Shown: positions 38,558 through 46,044 of the stretch, one piece after another
How the letters are laid out: each line of letters opens with the position of its first letter
Numbering within the stretch: position 1 is the first letter of the stretch
Virus record (IMG/VR): IMGVR_UViG_3300035698_028977
Coordinates: 1 to 46,309 of that record
Origin: a virus
Reading direction: 5' to 3' (one strand)
DNA length: 46,309 bases
Position numbers and translations under genes: made by a program
The notes under the pieces: model-generated
Database searches by the model: none
The model's input: only the letters and a program-made list of their open reading frames with translations
What the model was told of the DNA's origin: nothing

Positions 38558-39484
38558 ATGGACGTCATCTTCGACATGGAAACCGGCGACCCGGACGACT
38601 TCATGTCCCTCGCCCTGCTCTGCGGCCACCCCCGGGTGAACATCATCGCAGTGACGGTGACGCCTGGGACCCCGCACCAGATCGGTGTCGTCCGCTACTG
38701 CCTGGACCGATTCGGGTTGGACATTCCCGTGGGGGCGTTCAACATCGACCACCGGAAGGCTCGGGGCACCCCAGATGAACGCTACGTCAAGTGCGTCTCG
38801 GAGTGGCACTACCGGACTTTCGGGGACATCCCTCCGAGCAAAGACGCCAGTGATGGCGGGGATATCTTGTACGACGAGTTCTATCCAGACGTCACCTTGA
38901 TCACGGGAGGACCCCTCAAGAATGTGGGATCTCTGCTCGATATCTGGGAAAGAACTTGCTCTAATCGGCCAAACAAACTCGGTCCCCTGGTAGCCCAAGG
39001 CGGGTTCGCCGGAGAGGGTGTCGTCCCACCCGACAAGCAACTCCCAAAATTCAAGGGCATGGTGACCTGCCCAACGTACAACCTCAATGGTGACCCGAAG
39101 TCCGCCCAGAAGGTGCTCGACAGCCCCTTGTTTGCCAGCAAACACTTCGTCTCGAAGAACGTGTGCCACGGTGTCGTGTACGACCGGGAGATGCACGAAC
39201 AGGTCAAGGCCGTCCCCAACCCCCACCTGGGGCTCCAAATCATCATGGAGGGGATGGAGAACTACCTCCGGCGCCATCCCAAGGGCAAGAAGTTCCACGA
39301 CCCCCTGGCTGTCTGTTGCGCCATCAACCCGAGCATCGGCACATGGGCCGAAGTCGAGTTGTACCGAGAACGGGGTCAGTGGGGTTCCCGGCTGAAACCC
39401 GGCTCCGGGACTTGGATCATCGTGGACTACGACCGGGACAAGTTCATCAAGACGCTCACCGAGACGGGGGACGCCCATGCTTGA
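38558..39484 (+). CDS. Inosine-uridine-type nucleoside hydrolase
   Basis: 308 residues. The N-terminus VIFDMETGDPDDFMSLALLC is the calcium-site motif of the IUNH family (D.D.G.DD with Met-Glu substituted). ITGGPLKNV matches the GPLTN motif, and HDPLAVCCAINP near 250 supplies the conserved His-Asp. These enzymes split nucleosides into base and ribose. In a phage this would serve nucleotide salvage or removal of a signal or antiviral nucleoside; inference. Confidence 0.82.
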   Translation: MDVIFDMETGDPDDFMSLALLCGHPRVNIIAVTVTPGTPHQIGVVRYCLDRFGLDIPVGAFNIDHRKARGTPDERYVKCVSEWHYRTFGDIPPSKDASDGGDILYDEFYPDVTLITGGPLKNVGSLLDIWERTCSNRPNKLGPLVAQGGFAGEGVVPPDKQLPKFKGMVTCPTYNLNGDPKSAQKVLDSPLFASKHFVSKNVCHGVVYDREMHEQVKAVPNPHLGLQIIMEGMENYLRRHPKGKKFHDPLAVCCAINPSIGTWAEVELYRERGQWGSRLKPGSGTWIIVDYDRDKFIKTLTETGDAHA

Positions 39485-39746
39485 CCACATGACCGACGAG
39501 CAGTGCCGCAAGGGGTTCCACGGGATTCTGAAGGCCCTTGAAACGGTCGAGCCGAAGGATCTCCGGGGACTCCGGTTCAACGCCCAGTTCCACCTGAACT
39601 TCACGGACAAGCAACGGGCCGAGTGGAAAAGCCAGACCGAACACCGGATGTGCGGGTGCTGGCTGATGAGCAACGGGGATGCAAAGGTGTCCTGTTCCTG
39701 CAAGGGCACCTACATGATGCTGCCCGAACCGGAGGACGAGACATGA
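39477..39746 (+). CDS. Unknown 89-residue Cys-rich protein
   Basis: Starts inside the hydrolase gene (8-base overlap). Helical N-terminal part; MCGCW and CSCKGTYM give a possible zinc site. Next gene overlaps by ATGA. Confidence 0.58.
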   Translation: MLDHMTDEQCRKGFHGILKALETVEPKDLRGLRFNAQFHLNFTDKQRAEWKSQTEHRMCGCWLMSNGDAKVSCSCKGTYMMLPEPEDET

Positions 39747-40084
39747 GATTCGAGCCCGGATTCGTCTACCTGGTCATCGGGCCAACCGAAGTCAACTTGG
39801 CCGATGACTCGGGTGTCCTGGTCATCGACGGGTTTGGGGGCGGCTGGATGACCCCCACCCTCATCCGGCGCCGTGTCGATGAGTACCGGCAAATGGCCGA
39901 CGCCAAGGACATCACCGTCGTTCTCGTGACCACCTGCCCTGTCGCCATGAACTGCTTCGGCCACGACGACTACGAAGAGGTCTTCGTCAGGGGCAGGTCC
40001 CTGCTCGACCTCCATGACGCAGACTGGCTCTGCCACTGCAGCCTGGGGAGCCTGTATCAGCGGGAACGACTGGAGGTGGAGTGA
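39743..40084 (+). CDS. Unknown 113-residue protein resembling the end of an ABC/OLD-type ATPase
   Basis: GVLVIDGFGGGW...IRRRVDEYRQMADAKDITVV followed by LVTTCPVAMNCF resembles the Walker B, helix and STHSP (switch) strand of AAA_21/OLD ATPases, but no Walker A is present and the Walker B Glu is missing. It could be a truncated, inactive relative. Family assignment is weak. Confidence 0.45.
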   Translation: MRFEPGFVYLVIGPTEVNLADDSGVLVIDGFGGGWMTPTLIRRRVDEYRQMADAKDITVVLVTTCPVAMNCFGHDDYEEVFVRGRSLLDLHDADWLCHCSLGSLYQRERLEVE

Positions 40085-40356
40085 TGCCTGACGCCAACAA
40101 GTTCGACAAGCTCCGGGAGGTCGGCTACCGAATCCCGGTCATCTGCGGTTTGTGCCTGTCGGGCCAGTTCACGTGCCAGAGCATGTGGGGCCACTGCCGC
40201 CGCCACACGTACACACACGGCAAACACACGGGTGAACGGGATCTGGGTGTCCACCGGTATGGTACATGCGAACATGCCCGGCCAGCAGAAGATGCGGCTG
40301 TCTGGATTCAATCATACTTGGAGTTTGCGGAATGGTTACGGTCCGAGACCTCGTAG
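40084..40356 (+). CDS. Unknown 90-residue protein with CGLC motif
   Basis: ATG at 40084 (GGAGGTGGAG upstream; GTG at 40081 possible). ICGLCLSGQFTC...GHCRRH and a final HRYGTCEHA suggest a zinc-binding domain common among unknown phage proteins. Confidence 0.6.
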   Translation: MPDANKFDKLREVGYRIPVICGLCLSGQFTCQSMWGHCRRHTYTHGKHTGERDLGVHRYGTCEHARPAEDAAVWIQSYLEFAEWLRSETS

Positions 40357-40553
40357 ACACCATCGAGGGCATCCAAAAGGTCGCCCGAAACCTTCGAGCC
40401 TGTGCATCCTCGAAGCCCGTTGACGGGATGGATCAGCCCACTGTCCTGGCCCAGGCCAACGGGCTCTACGGCCACGCCATGTATCTCGAAAATGCCGCCA
40501 CAGAGCTCAAAACCCTCATCCCCGACGACGAGGTGCAGGTTCCCACCGACTAG
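40332..40553 (+). CDS. Unknown 73-residue helical protein
   Basis: Starts within the previous gene (25-base overlap), with GGAG 9 bases upstream. Four short helices are likely (VRDLVDTIEGIQKVARNLRA, then LYGHAMYLENAATELKTLI). Last gene of the long rightward operon; it meets the HD gene stop to stop in CTAG. Confidence 0.58.
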   Translation: MVTVRDLVDTIEGIQKVARNLRACASSKPVDGMDQPTVLAQANGLYGHAMYLENAATELKTLIPDDEVQVPTD

Positions 40554-41173
40554 CCTTCCGTCAGGGCTTCGTAGCAGTCCAGGAACATCTTCATCGCCGT
40601 CTTGGGTGGCCAAAATCTCAACCGTAGGTGTTCGAGCTCTTCGGGAATGGGTGGCAGCCCCCAGTTCTGGTCCTTAATGGGGCCACACTGGGATTTTTCT
40701 ACAACCAAGGCCAAGATATCAGCTGCTCGAACCTCCGGCACCGTGTAGAAGTAGGGCTCCAGATTCAAGGCTCGGGCGATGGTTTGGTTGATCATCCGTT
40801 CCAGGTCACCCCAGGATATCAGCTGGCCATCTGGCATCTGGGCCTTGATGAATTGCCGGACCGGTGCCTGAATGTCGTGGGTGTAGGCTTCACATGCGTC
40901 GTGCATCAACCCGTGCAATGCCTTACCCGAATCGGGCCACAGAATCGAGATGATATTGGCCACCAAGCACGAGTGCTCGGCCACAGTCAGCGGAGCCACC
41001 TGGCCCCCGAAACGATACTTGTAAGCTATCCCGTAGGCGATGTCTTCGAGTCTGACATTCTGGGGTTTGGGGCTGATCACACAAAAGCCGACCCCCGAAT
41101 GAGTCGGGATCCAGCCTTCCCATCGGGGAGGCCGGTGCAGTGGCTTCAAGATGTCTTGGGGACTGATTGACAT
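40550..41173 (-). CDS. HD-domain phosphohydrolase (YfbR-like)
   Basis: 207 residues. VAEHSCLVANI gives the first His, GLMHDACEAYTHDI the HD pair and AADILALVVE the final Asp, the order of metal ligands in HD enzymes. YfbR-like members remove phosphate from deoxynucleoside monophosphates. Phage copies probably adjust the nucleotide pool. It stands alone on the minus strand. Confidence 0.75.
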   Translation of the reverse strand: MSISPQDILKPLHRPPRWEGWIPTHSGVGFCVISPKPQNVRLEDIAYGIAYKYRFGGQVAPLTVAEHSCLVANIISILWPDSGKALHGLMHDACEAYTHDIQAPVRQFIKAQMPDGQLISWGDLERMINQTIARALNLEPYFYTVPEVRAADILALVVEKSQCGPIKDQNWGLPPIPEELEHLRLRFWPPKTAMKMFLDCYEALTEG

Positions 41174-41227
41174 GTTTGTCTCCGTGGGGCAGATACATAC
41201 ACTACTCTACCGAAGACAAAAACCAGA

Positions 41228-42847
41228 CTAACCAGATTCCAACCGGGTGTTCCAATACAGGTAATCTCGCCAGGCCTGGGGCATATCCTCCCGCCAGGCC
41301 AAATCCGGGAAGGGGGTCCCAGGCAACGAGCGGGGACGCACGGGCGCCAGACGGAGCCGCATGTTTGCCTGCTCGGGCGTCCGGTTGCCCTTGCGCTGGT
41401 TGCAGCTCACACAGCAGACGACGATGTTCTCCCACTTGGTCGTGCCACCCTGGTTCCGGGGCCTCACGTGGTCGAAGGTGAACTCCGACTGAGAGACCTT
41501 GGTCCCGCAATACTGGCAGTTGTGAACCGCTAACCCGTTGGCAATGTAGCTGTGACTATCTGCCACCTCAATATTGAACACCTCAACCGACGTGGGCGCC
41601 GGGTTTACGGATAGAACCTTACGGAAAACAAAGTTCTCGTCGCCGTAGATGGTCTTTCTATCGGGGGTATCCTCCACCCCCACCACGTCCTTCATGAACC
41701 GAGAGTAGTTTCTGGCATTGAGGACAAGCCCCCAAGCAACCTTCCGGTGCGGGCGGCGCACGACCTGAACAGTTGGGTAAATACCCAACCCCCACAACAT
41801 GGACTGGGCTTGGAAAACTAAATCGTCCGCGACTAGGTATAGAGATATCCTCCTCAAATCATGGTTGAAATTGCCATCCCCCAAGAACAACCCCCGCAGG
41901 TAATCCGGGTAATAGGAGCCCAGTAGTTCCCATGGGGTTCTTTTCTCTTGCTTGCTCCCGCAGAAGTGTCGAAAAATCTCGGATAGCCCTTTGGAGCACA
42001 CCCTTACGACACACCTGTTGTTTTTGGGGTCGGTGTTCAATGAAGGGTGGAACCCTAAGCGGGTGTAGAAACGGACTACATCTGCCGCTAGGGTATCCTG
42101 TTCCTTCAAGTGGAAAGTGAACGTAACCCTCTGTCCCCCAGTGCAGTTTCCTTCTGCGGCAAACAAGCCCAAGATGTAAGCGTGTTCCGCAGACATTTCC
42201 AAACGGGTGGGCACCCCTACCTCATGCGGTCTGCGGGACGTATAGACCCGACCGTCCCTGACACGCATCCATCTCCCACGGGAAAGGAACTCCGCAGCAT
42301 CAAAATCCAGATAAACAGATTTGTCGTATCTCACATTCCTTGGGAACATGAGATACGTTGGAAACTCCTGGATGGGAACCCATTTTCCCCCCGGGGACAA
42401 GAAAGGGTGATCCGGTGTGACTTGTGTCTCTATGGCGGATCCCCGGTGGCGAAGAACTAGGACAGGGGACCTCCGGCTCCCCGTCGCCACCACTGTCTGG
42501 GGAACCCCAAAAGCGTCAATCACCCGGTCACCCGCTTGGATACGCGAGATATCCTGCTGTGAACCGTTCGCCATCAGTACCCGCGTCCCTGCTGAGAAAC
42601 AAACACCCTTGTCCCGGAGCCAAACGTTCTTCCGGTTGAACTTCACCCCACGTCGGAACAAGCCGACAACCCGGTGCAGAAATCGGACGACCGATGGCAT
42701 CGGGAACACCTGAGACGGAGATCGGATGACCCTGTCTTCGTATTCCTCCACGACCGTAGCCCGGCCGCTCACGACCCACGTGATGGCCTTTTTCCAGGAC
42801 ACCCTGTTGATAGGCATAAATCCGTCTGTCAACACCAGCGTATCCAT
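41228..42847 (-). CDS. HNH endonuclease interrupted by a 361-residue intein
   Basis: 539 residues, of which 178 are the host protein. ATG at 42847 has GGAGGG about 6 bases upstream. The host protein begins [20 protein letters not shown]; after splicing, WLRDKGV joins [20 protein letters not shown]...[15 protein letters not shown], a complete HNH/McrA-type nuclease site with its CxxC zinc pairs. The intein sits immediately before the first zinc Cys, which serves as the +1 Cys. The host protein is a typical phage HNH nuclease, possibly itself mobile. Confidence 0.9.
   Translation of the reverse strand: MDTLVLTDGFMPINRVSWKKAITWVVSGRATVVEEYEDRVIRSPSQVFPMPSVVRFLHRVVGLFRRGVKFNRKNVWLRDKGVCFSAGTRVLMANGSQQDISRIQAGDRVIDAFGVPQTVVATGSRRSPVLVLRHRGSAIETQVTPDHPFLSPGGKWVPIQEFPTYLMFPRNVRYDKSVYLDFDAAEFLSRGRWMRVRDGRVYTSRRPHEVGVPTRLEMSAEHAYILGLFAAEGNCTGGQRVTFTFHLKEQDTLAADVVRFYTRLGFHPSLNTDPKNNRCVVRVCSKGLSEIFRHFCGSKQEKRTPWELLGSYYPDYLRGLFLGDGNFNHDLRRISLYLVADDLVFQAQSMLWGLGIYPTVQVVRRPHRKVAWGLVLNARNYSRFMKDVVGVEDTPDRKTIYGDENFVFRKVLSVNPAPTSVEVFNIEVADSHSYIANGLAVHNCQYCGTKVSQSEFTFDHVRPRNQGGTTKWENIVVCCVSCNQRKGNRTPEQANMRLRLAPVRPRSLPGTPFPDLAWREDMPQAWRDYLYWNTRLESG
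41519..42601 (-). mobile_element. Intein with LAGLIDADG-type homing endonuclease
   Basis: Codons 83-443 of the HNH gene. It starts [20 protein letters not shown] (block A, catalytic Cys1) and ends [16 protein letters not shown] before Cys+1 (blocks F and G). Block B includes TPDHPFLS. The middle carries two DOD motifs, [11 protein letters not shown] and [13 protein letters not shown], so the homing nuclease is probably active. All residues needed for self-splicing are visible. Confidence 0.92.
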
Positions 42848-42868
42848 TTTACATCCCTCCGGTGCCCT

Positions 42869-42874
42869 ATAATA
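42869..42874 (-). promoter_or_regulatory. Possible -10 box for the intein-bearing HNH gene
   Basis: TATTAT within TTATTATAGG reads toward the HNH gene about 22 bases before its start codon. No clear -35 was found at the usual distance. Confidence 0.3.
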
Positions 42875-42918
42875 ACATCGGGTTCTCTCTTTTTTGACAG
42901 TGGACAGGAACATTTCAG

Positions 42919-42950
42919 TCGGGACGGTCAGATTTGAACTGACGACCCAC
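42919..42950 (-). pseudogene. 3' half of a split tRNA (T-arm and acceptor)
   Basis: Read on the minus strand: T-arm GTCAG-TTCAAAT-CTGAC, acceptor strand CGTCCCG and discriminator A. The acceptor strand pairs at all seven positions (one G-T) with CGGGGCG of the 5' half at 43716-43722. The two halves flank the endonuclease gene and tRNA-Pro(GGG). Confidence 0.65.
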
Positions 42951-42953
42951 TTG

Positions 42954-43027
42954 TCTGGCTGGGCGGATTTGAACCGCCGACCCCTACGTCCCCGACGTAG
43001 TGCGCTACCAGACTGCGCTACAGCCAG
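42954..43027 (-). tRNA. tRNA-Pro(GGG)
   Basis: 74 bases. Acceptor CTGGCTG/CAGCCAG, anticodon arm CTACG-TCGGGGA-CGTAG, T-arm GGCGG-TTCAAAT-CCGCC. Bases 8-10 (TAG) are the stop codon of the endonuclease gene. Confidence 0.92.
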
Positions 43028-43650
43028 AGTTTATCCCACCTTTCTCGGGCTTCCGAACACACTGTGACCGTAGACATCAAGTGGGAAACGTCATCCCAAG
43101 ACCACACATAGCAAGTATCCGTATACAGATCGTAGCCAACAATGAAATCGAAGTCTCCTTTCTGGTATCTCTTCCGGCCCCCCTTTTTCGACCCGCTCCG
43201 GCGAAGCGACACAACAGGAAGCACTGTACATGTTGTATCAACAACACATTTAACCTGAATTCGATAGATGCCCTTTTTCGGAACATCTACGAGCCAATCA
43301 GCCCGGTCTCCATCAAATGGAGACCCGAATGGGATGAGCTGATGGATCACCATCCGCAAGAGCGCTGCTGATTCCGCTACTTTTGCTTTCTCATTGGATG
43401 TGAACCGCTTCCCCCGGGCTATCCGATGAAGAGCAGATTCCTGACCTCGGTCTTTCTTCGGAAGTCCTCCAGGGCGCCTCCCCCGAAGTCTTGCCTTCCG
43501 TTCTTCCCCGGTCAGGGGGTATCCCTGGAGCCACGCTGAAAGTGATCCTTTCGAGGCCCCGGTCTGTTGGTGTATCTCTCGAATGGACAACCGTCCCTTG
43601 ACTCGAAGACGGACACATTCGGCTTTCAACTCTGGTTTGGCTGCTGGCAT
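43018..43650 (-). CDS. PD-(D/E)XK homing endonuclease ending inside tRNA-Pro
   Basis: 210 residues. Residues about 21-42 ([20 protein letters not shown]) are a helix-turn-helix. The nuclease core has Asp118 in DRADWLVDV and Gln132-x-Lys134 in RIQVKCV, then [13 protein letters not shown], the layout of the I-Ssp6803I family, known from a tRNA intron. AAGGGGG precedes the ATG, and both lie in a T-arm-like string GGGGGTTCAAATG. The stop TAG is bases 8-10 of tRNA-Pro(GGG). Two decayed copies elsewhere in the window end at tRNAs the same way. Probably a mobile element that travels with or targets tRNA genes. Confidence 0.8.
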   Translation of the reverse strand: MPAAKPELKAECVRLRVKGRLSIREIHQQTGASKGSLSAWLQGYPLTGEERKARLRGRRPGGLPKKDRGQESALHRIARGKRFTSNEKAKVAESAALLRMVIHQLIPFGSPFDGDRADWLVDVPKKGIYRIQVKCVVDTTCTVLPVVSLRRSGSKKGGRKRYQKGDFDFIVGYDLYTDTCYVWSWDDVSHLMSTVTVCSEARERWDKLWL

Positions 43651-43698
43651 TTGAACCCCCTTGGACAGTATTTGAACCTATCCGGGTTCAGATGTCAA

Positions 43699-43722
43699 GC
43701 TGCCAGACTGCGCTACGCCCCG
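43699..43722 (-). pseudogene. 5' half of a split tRNA-Pro-like gene
   Basis: CGGGGCG, then TAGCGCAGTCTGGCAGC: an acceptor strand and D-arm almost identical to those of tRNA-Pro(GGG) and tRNA-Pro(CGG), after which the sequence leaves the tRNA pattern. Its acceptor strand matches the 3' half at 42919-42926. It begins two bases after the stop codon of the preceding gene. Confidence 0.65.
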
Positions 43723-43723
43723 A

Positions 43724-43951
43724 TTATGGTAACGGCGTCTCCAAAACCCTCTTTCGTCTTTCTTCCCAGGTCTCGATTCGTACGAACGTGAAGATGAGGC
43801 TGTCGAGGGCAACCTCGACAGCCTCCACGGTATAACCAATCAACCCCGTGATGTCCATGTCCGGTTCAACCTCAGCACCTTGGGCCGGGACACCATCGTA
43901 TTCGTCCTCGGGGTAGAACCTGACCGTCACCTTTCTGCTCTTGTTGGTCAT
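43724..43951 (-). CDS. Unknown 75-residue protein
   Basis: AGGAGG lies 5 bases before the ATG. Beta-rich and acidic (KVTVRFYPEDEYDGVPAQG, then LDSLIFTFVRIE). It is flanked by tRNA-Arg(TCG) and the split tRNA half. No family recognised. Confidence 0.62.
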   Translation of the reverse strand: MTNKSRKVTVRFYPEDEYDGVPAQGAEVEPDMDITGLIGYTVEAVEVALDSLIFTFVRIETWEERRKRVLETPLP

Positions 43952-43964
43952 ACCGACCTCCTAG

Positions 43965-44038
43965 CGACCCTGGAGGGAGTCGAACCCCCGACCACCTGAT
44001 TCGAAGTCAGGTACTCTAATCCACTGAGCTACAGGGCC
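43965..44038 (-). tRNA. tRNA-Arg(TCG)
   Basis: 74 bases. Acceptor GGCCCTG/CAGGGTC, anticodon arm CCTGA-CTTCGAA-TCAGG, T-loop TTCGACT, discriminator G. Confidence 0.9.
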
Positions 44039-44218
44039 GTGTTATTCCAGATACTTCTCGACGGCCATACACGGAACGGCCGTCATACTCAACCCAGTTT
44101 GGTTGCGGCCACCAGTCCTCCGGTTCGGTATAGTGCTCCCGTAAAGTCGAAAGGAAGCGTCCACCTCGTAGGTGGGATGGACGAGCCGGAGCAGCACGTC
44201 CTCGTCAAACTGTAGTAT

Positions 44219-44238
44219 CCCCGCCAATCCCGGCGGGT
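44219..44238 (+). terminator. Hairpin before the capsid-like gene
   Basis: CCCGCC-AATCCC-GGCGGG, about 20 bases ahead of the ribosome site of the 44264 gene. A similar GC hairpin (CCCC/GGGG near 45597) precedes the related gene at 45637. It may be a leader structure rather than a terminator. Confidence 0.35.
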
Positions 44239-44263
44239 GCAATGATCCAAAGGAGGATCTACT

Positions 44264-44800
44264 ATGTTCGACCACGAAGCCTTCAAAACAGCCCTAGAGG
44301 AAGCTAAGGACAATCCCGGAGAGCTCGGGACCCTATTTGCTGAAGTGATAGCAACATTCTCCGCATGGATTCAAGAAATGCGGCCCTTTGTCGGAAGTGC
44401 TGACCTAGTAGATTGGAAATTTGAGGCTGAAAAAGTCGCCAACCAGGTCCGAACAGACTTCCAAAATGCCTCCAAAATGGAGTCCTGTAAAAGGGAGAAA
44501 GTGAGCGCCCCCCTGAACCCCCACGTTATGGCTGATGGCTTTGCCGCAGTCGAGAGTCGATCTGTCCGGATCCGATCAATTGCCATGCACCCTGAAGACT
44601 TCGCTGATATTCGGAAGTTCGGTCGAGACCTTTGGGATATCGAAACCCGGAAGCCCTTTCTCATTCATGGCATCCTGGGGTACATCTGGAGTGCTGTTCT
44701 GTACGTCTCAACAGACGTCACCCCCGGAAATGTCTACATCATGGGTGGCATTGAGGGCCAACCTATAACCTACTGCACCATCCAACAGATTGACCGGTAG
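44264..44800 (+). CDS. HK97 capsid C-terminus-like protein, copy 1
   Basis: 178 residues, AGGAGG 7 bases before the ATG. After a helical N-terminal third, MADGFAAVESRSVRIRSIAM introduces MHPEDFADIRKFGRDLWDIE ... GILGYIWSAVLYVSTDVTPG NVYIMGG. This recalls the final part of HK97-fold major capsid proteins (hP.dw..ir...GtLwG.pVv.s..vp.G.vyv.). It is far shorter than a full capsid protein, so it may be a minor or decoy capsid domain. A paralogue lies at 45637. Confidence 0.5.
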   Translation: MFDHEAFKTALEEAKDNPGELGTLFAEVIATFSAWIQEMRPFVGSADLVDWKFEAEKVANQVRTDFQNASKMESCKREKVSAPLNPHVMADGFAAVESRSVRIRSIAMHPEDFADIRKFGRDLWDIETRKPFLIHGILGYIWSAVLYVSTDVTPGNVYIMGGIEGQPITYCTIQQIDR

Positions 44801-44874
44801 TACCCCCGGCCGGATTCGAACCGGCGACCCCGAGTTCCGCAAACTCGTGCGCTATCCAACTGCGCTACGGGGGC
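44801..44874 (-). tRNA. tRNA-Arg(GCG)
   Basis: 74 bases. Acceptor GCCCCCG/CGGGGGT, anticodon arm CGAGT-TTGCGGA-ACTCG, T-arm GCCGG-TTCGAAT-CCGGC. A GCG rather than ACG anticodon is unusual in bacteria and avoids the need for inosine. Confidence 0.88.
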
Positions 44875-44880
44875 AAACAG

Positions 44881-44954
44881 CACTACCGATGGGACTCGAA
44901 CCCATGACCTCCGGAGCCACAATCCGGCGCTCTAGCCAACTGAGCTACGGCAGC
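44881..44954 (-). tRNA. tRNA-His(GTG)
   Basis: 74 bases. Anticodon arm CCGGA-TTGTGGC-TCCGG and T-arm ATGGG-TTCGAGT-CCCAT are sound. Acceptor GCTGCCG/CGGTAGT has two G-T pairs, and the usual extra G at -1 is not evident (T precedes). Confidence 0.85.
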
Positions 44955-44979
44955 ATTGATGGTACTTCAACTGTCAGAC

Positions 44980-45324
44980 CTACCTGTGGCGCTTCTTCCG
45001 ACCCGTAGACTCCCGCATTTTCATAAACGATCCGACCGGCACCTTACGGATGTGCGTCAGGGCCCTCTGAAACCGCCCGTCACTCAAGAGCCCCTCGATA
45101 GTCCCGAGATGCGTGTTCCGAAGTTCGTCGTGGGAAAACAAACCGTGGATGGTCTTGTGGCACTCCCGGCAAATGACTCCAATCTCCACATTAGCCTGTC
45201 TGCGTGTTTGAAGGTGGTGGCGTTGCATCAAACGGGCTGGACAGAGACGGTTACACAGGGGGCATGGGGCCTCGTCAGCCCCCTTCGGTAGGTCGAGTGC
45301 TTGCCTCATCCTCTTTTTTCGCAT
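44980..45324 (-). CDS. Small HNH endonuclease
   Basis: 114 residues. CPLCNRLCPARLMQRHHLQT then EIGVICRECHKTIHGLFSHD gives the four zinc Cys and the HH...H of the HNH site. Very basic at both ends. GAGAGGTGGG precedes the ATG. Set between tRNA-His and tRNA-Pro(CGG), another nuclease gene placed within a tRNA group. Confidence 0.8.
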   Translation of the reverse strand: MRKKRMRQALDLPKGADEAPCPLCNRLCPARLMQRHHLQTRRQANVEIGVICRECHKTIHGLFSHDELRNTHLGTIEGLLSDGRFQRALTHIRKVPVGSFMKMRESTGRKKRHR

Positions 45325-45375
45325 CCCACCTCTCTGTTCTCTTTACCTTCATCCGGGACTATCTGAGCCTAGAAG

Positions 45376-45410
45376 TCGGGATGGTCGGATTCGAACCGAC
45401 GGCCCGAACG
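45376..45410 (-). pseudogene. 3' tRNA fragment after tRNA-Pro(CGG)
   Basis: Minus strand: T-arm GTCGG-TTCGAAT-CCGAC, acceptor strand CATCCCG and discriminator A, with no 5' half nearby. Almost the same as the 3' half at 42919. Confidence 0.6.
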
Positions 45411-45413
45411 TAG

Positions 45414-45487
45414 TCGGAGAGGGGGGATTCGAACCCCCGACCCTCGGTCCCCGAAACCGATGCGCTGCCAGACTGCGCTACTCTCCG
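45414..45487 (-). tRNA. tRNA-Pro(CGG)
   Basis: 74 bases. Acceptor CGGAGAG/CTCTCCG, anticodon arm TCGGT-TTCGGGG-ACCGA, T-arm GGGGG-TTCGAAT-CCCCC. Bases 8-10 (TAG) end the endonuclease remnant. Confidence 0.92.
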
Positions 45488-45587
45488 AGTTTGTTCCACT
45501 GCTCTGCCGCTTCAGGGCGTATCGAAACGGTAGCCTTCAGATGCTCGACCTCGTCCCAGGACCACACGTAACAAATGTCCGTTGTCA
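45478..45587 (-). pseudogene. Remnant of tRNA-linked PD-(D/E)XK endonuclease (last ~36 codons)
   Basis: TTDICYVWSWDEVEHLKATV then SIRPEAAEQWNKLGE and stop, matching the C-terminus of the 43018 endonuclease and the remnant at 21736. Upstream codons do not continue the family. The stop TAG is bases 8-10 of tRNA-Pro(CGG). Confidence 0.8.
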
Positions 45588-45636
45588 ACTCACCAACCCC
45601 ACATGCGGGGGTATGGTGGTGGAAAAGGAGGACTCC

Positions 45637-46044
45637 ATGTCTTGGGCAAAATGGGTGGAAAAAACCCAACGGCTGGCCGATCTGACAAAACAGAACCTTC
45701 AGGCAATCTCCGACCAACAGCCGACCCGAGTGATTCGGGTCGAATCACTGACCCCCGAGCATCTGGCTGACGGTTTTTCCAGCGTTCGATCCAACAAAGT
45801 GGCTGTCCACTCCGTTGTGGCAAGCAGCCCCGACTACGTCGCCATCCGACGGATTTTCCGATCCACAGACATTCTTGATCTCGAATGCAACGCCGAGCTT
45901 CTCAAAATGGGGTTGAGGGGGCACTTATTCGGAACGCCCGTTTTCGTTGATGGGGAATCCCCATCGGGCAACATCTTCATCATAGGTGCTCCCGGTGACC
46001 AGCCCATGACCCACTATGCTTTGATCAAAATCGGTCATCGCTAA
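45637..46044 (+). CDS. HK97 capsid C-terminus-like protein, copy 2
   Basis: 135 residues, AAGGAGG about 5 bases before the ATG. LADGFSSVRSNKVAVHSVVA, then SSPDYVAIRRIFRSTDILDLE and GHLFGTPVFVDGESPSGNIFIIG align with copy 1 at 44264. Probably the same fold; roles unknown. Confidence 0.5.
   Translation: MSWAKWVEKTQRLADLTKQNLQAISDQQPTRVIRVESLTPEHLADGFSSVRSNKVAVHSVVASSPDYVAIRRIFRSTDILDLECNAELLKMGLRGHLFGTPVFVDGESPSGNIFIIGAPGDQPMTHYALIKIGHR

Noticed and set aside
38501-39709. 402-residue minus-strand frame
   Set aside because: Antisense to the nucleoside hydrolase.
42919-43722. Group I intron within the split tRNA
   Set aside because: The endonuclease family fits, but the interior holds a complete tRNA and no P3/P7 core or terminal G could be recognised; insertion is the simpler reading.
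44042-44239. Minus-strand frame ending AVEKYLE just before tRNA-Arg
   Set aside because: Protein-like in part but no usable start codon with a ribosome site; could be a remnant.
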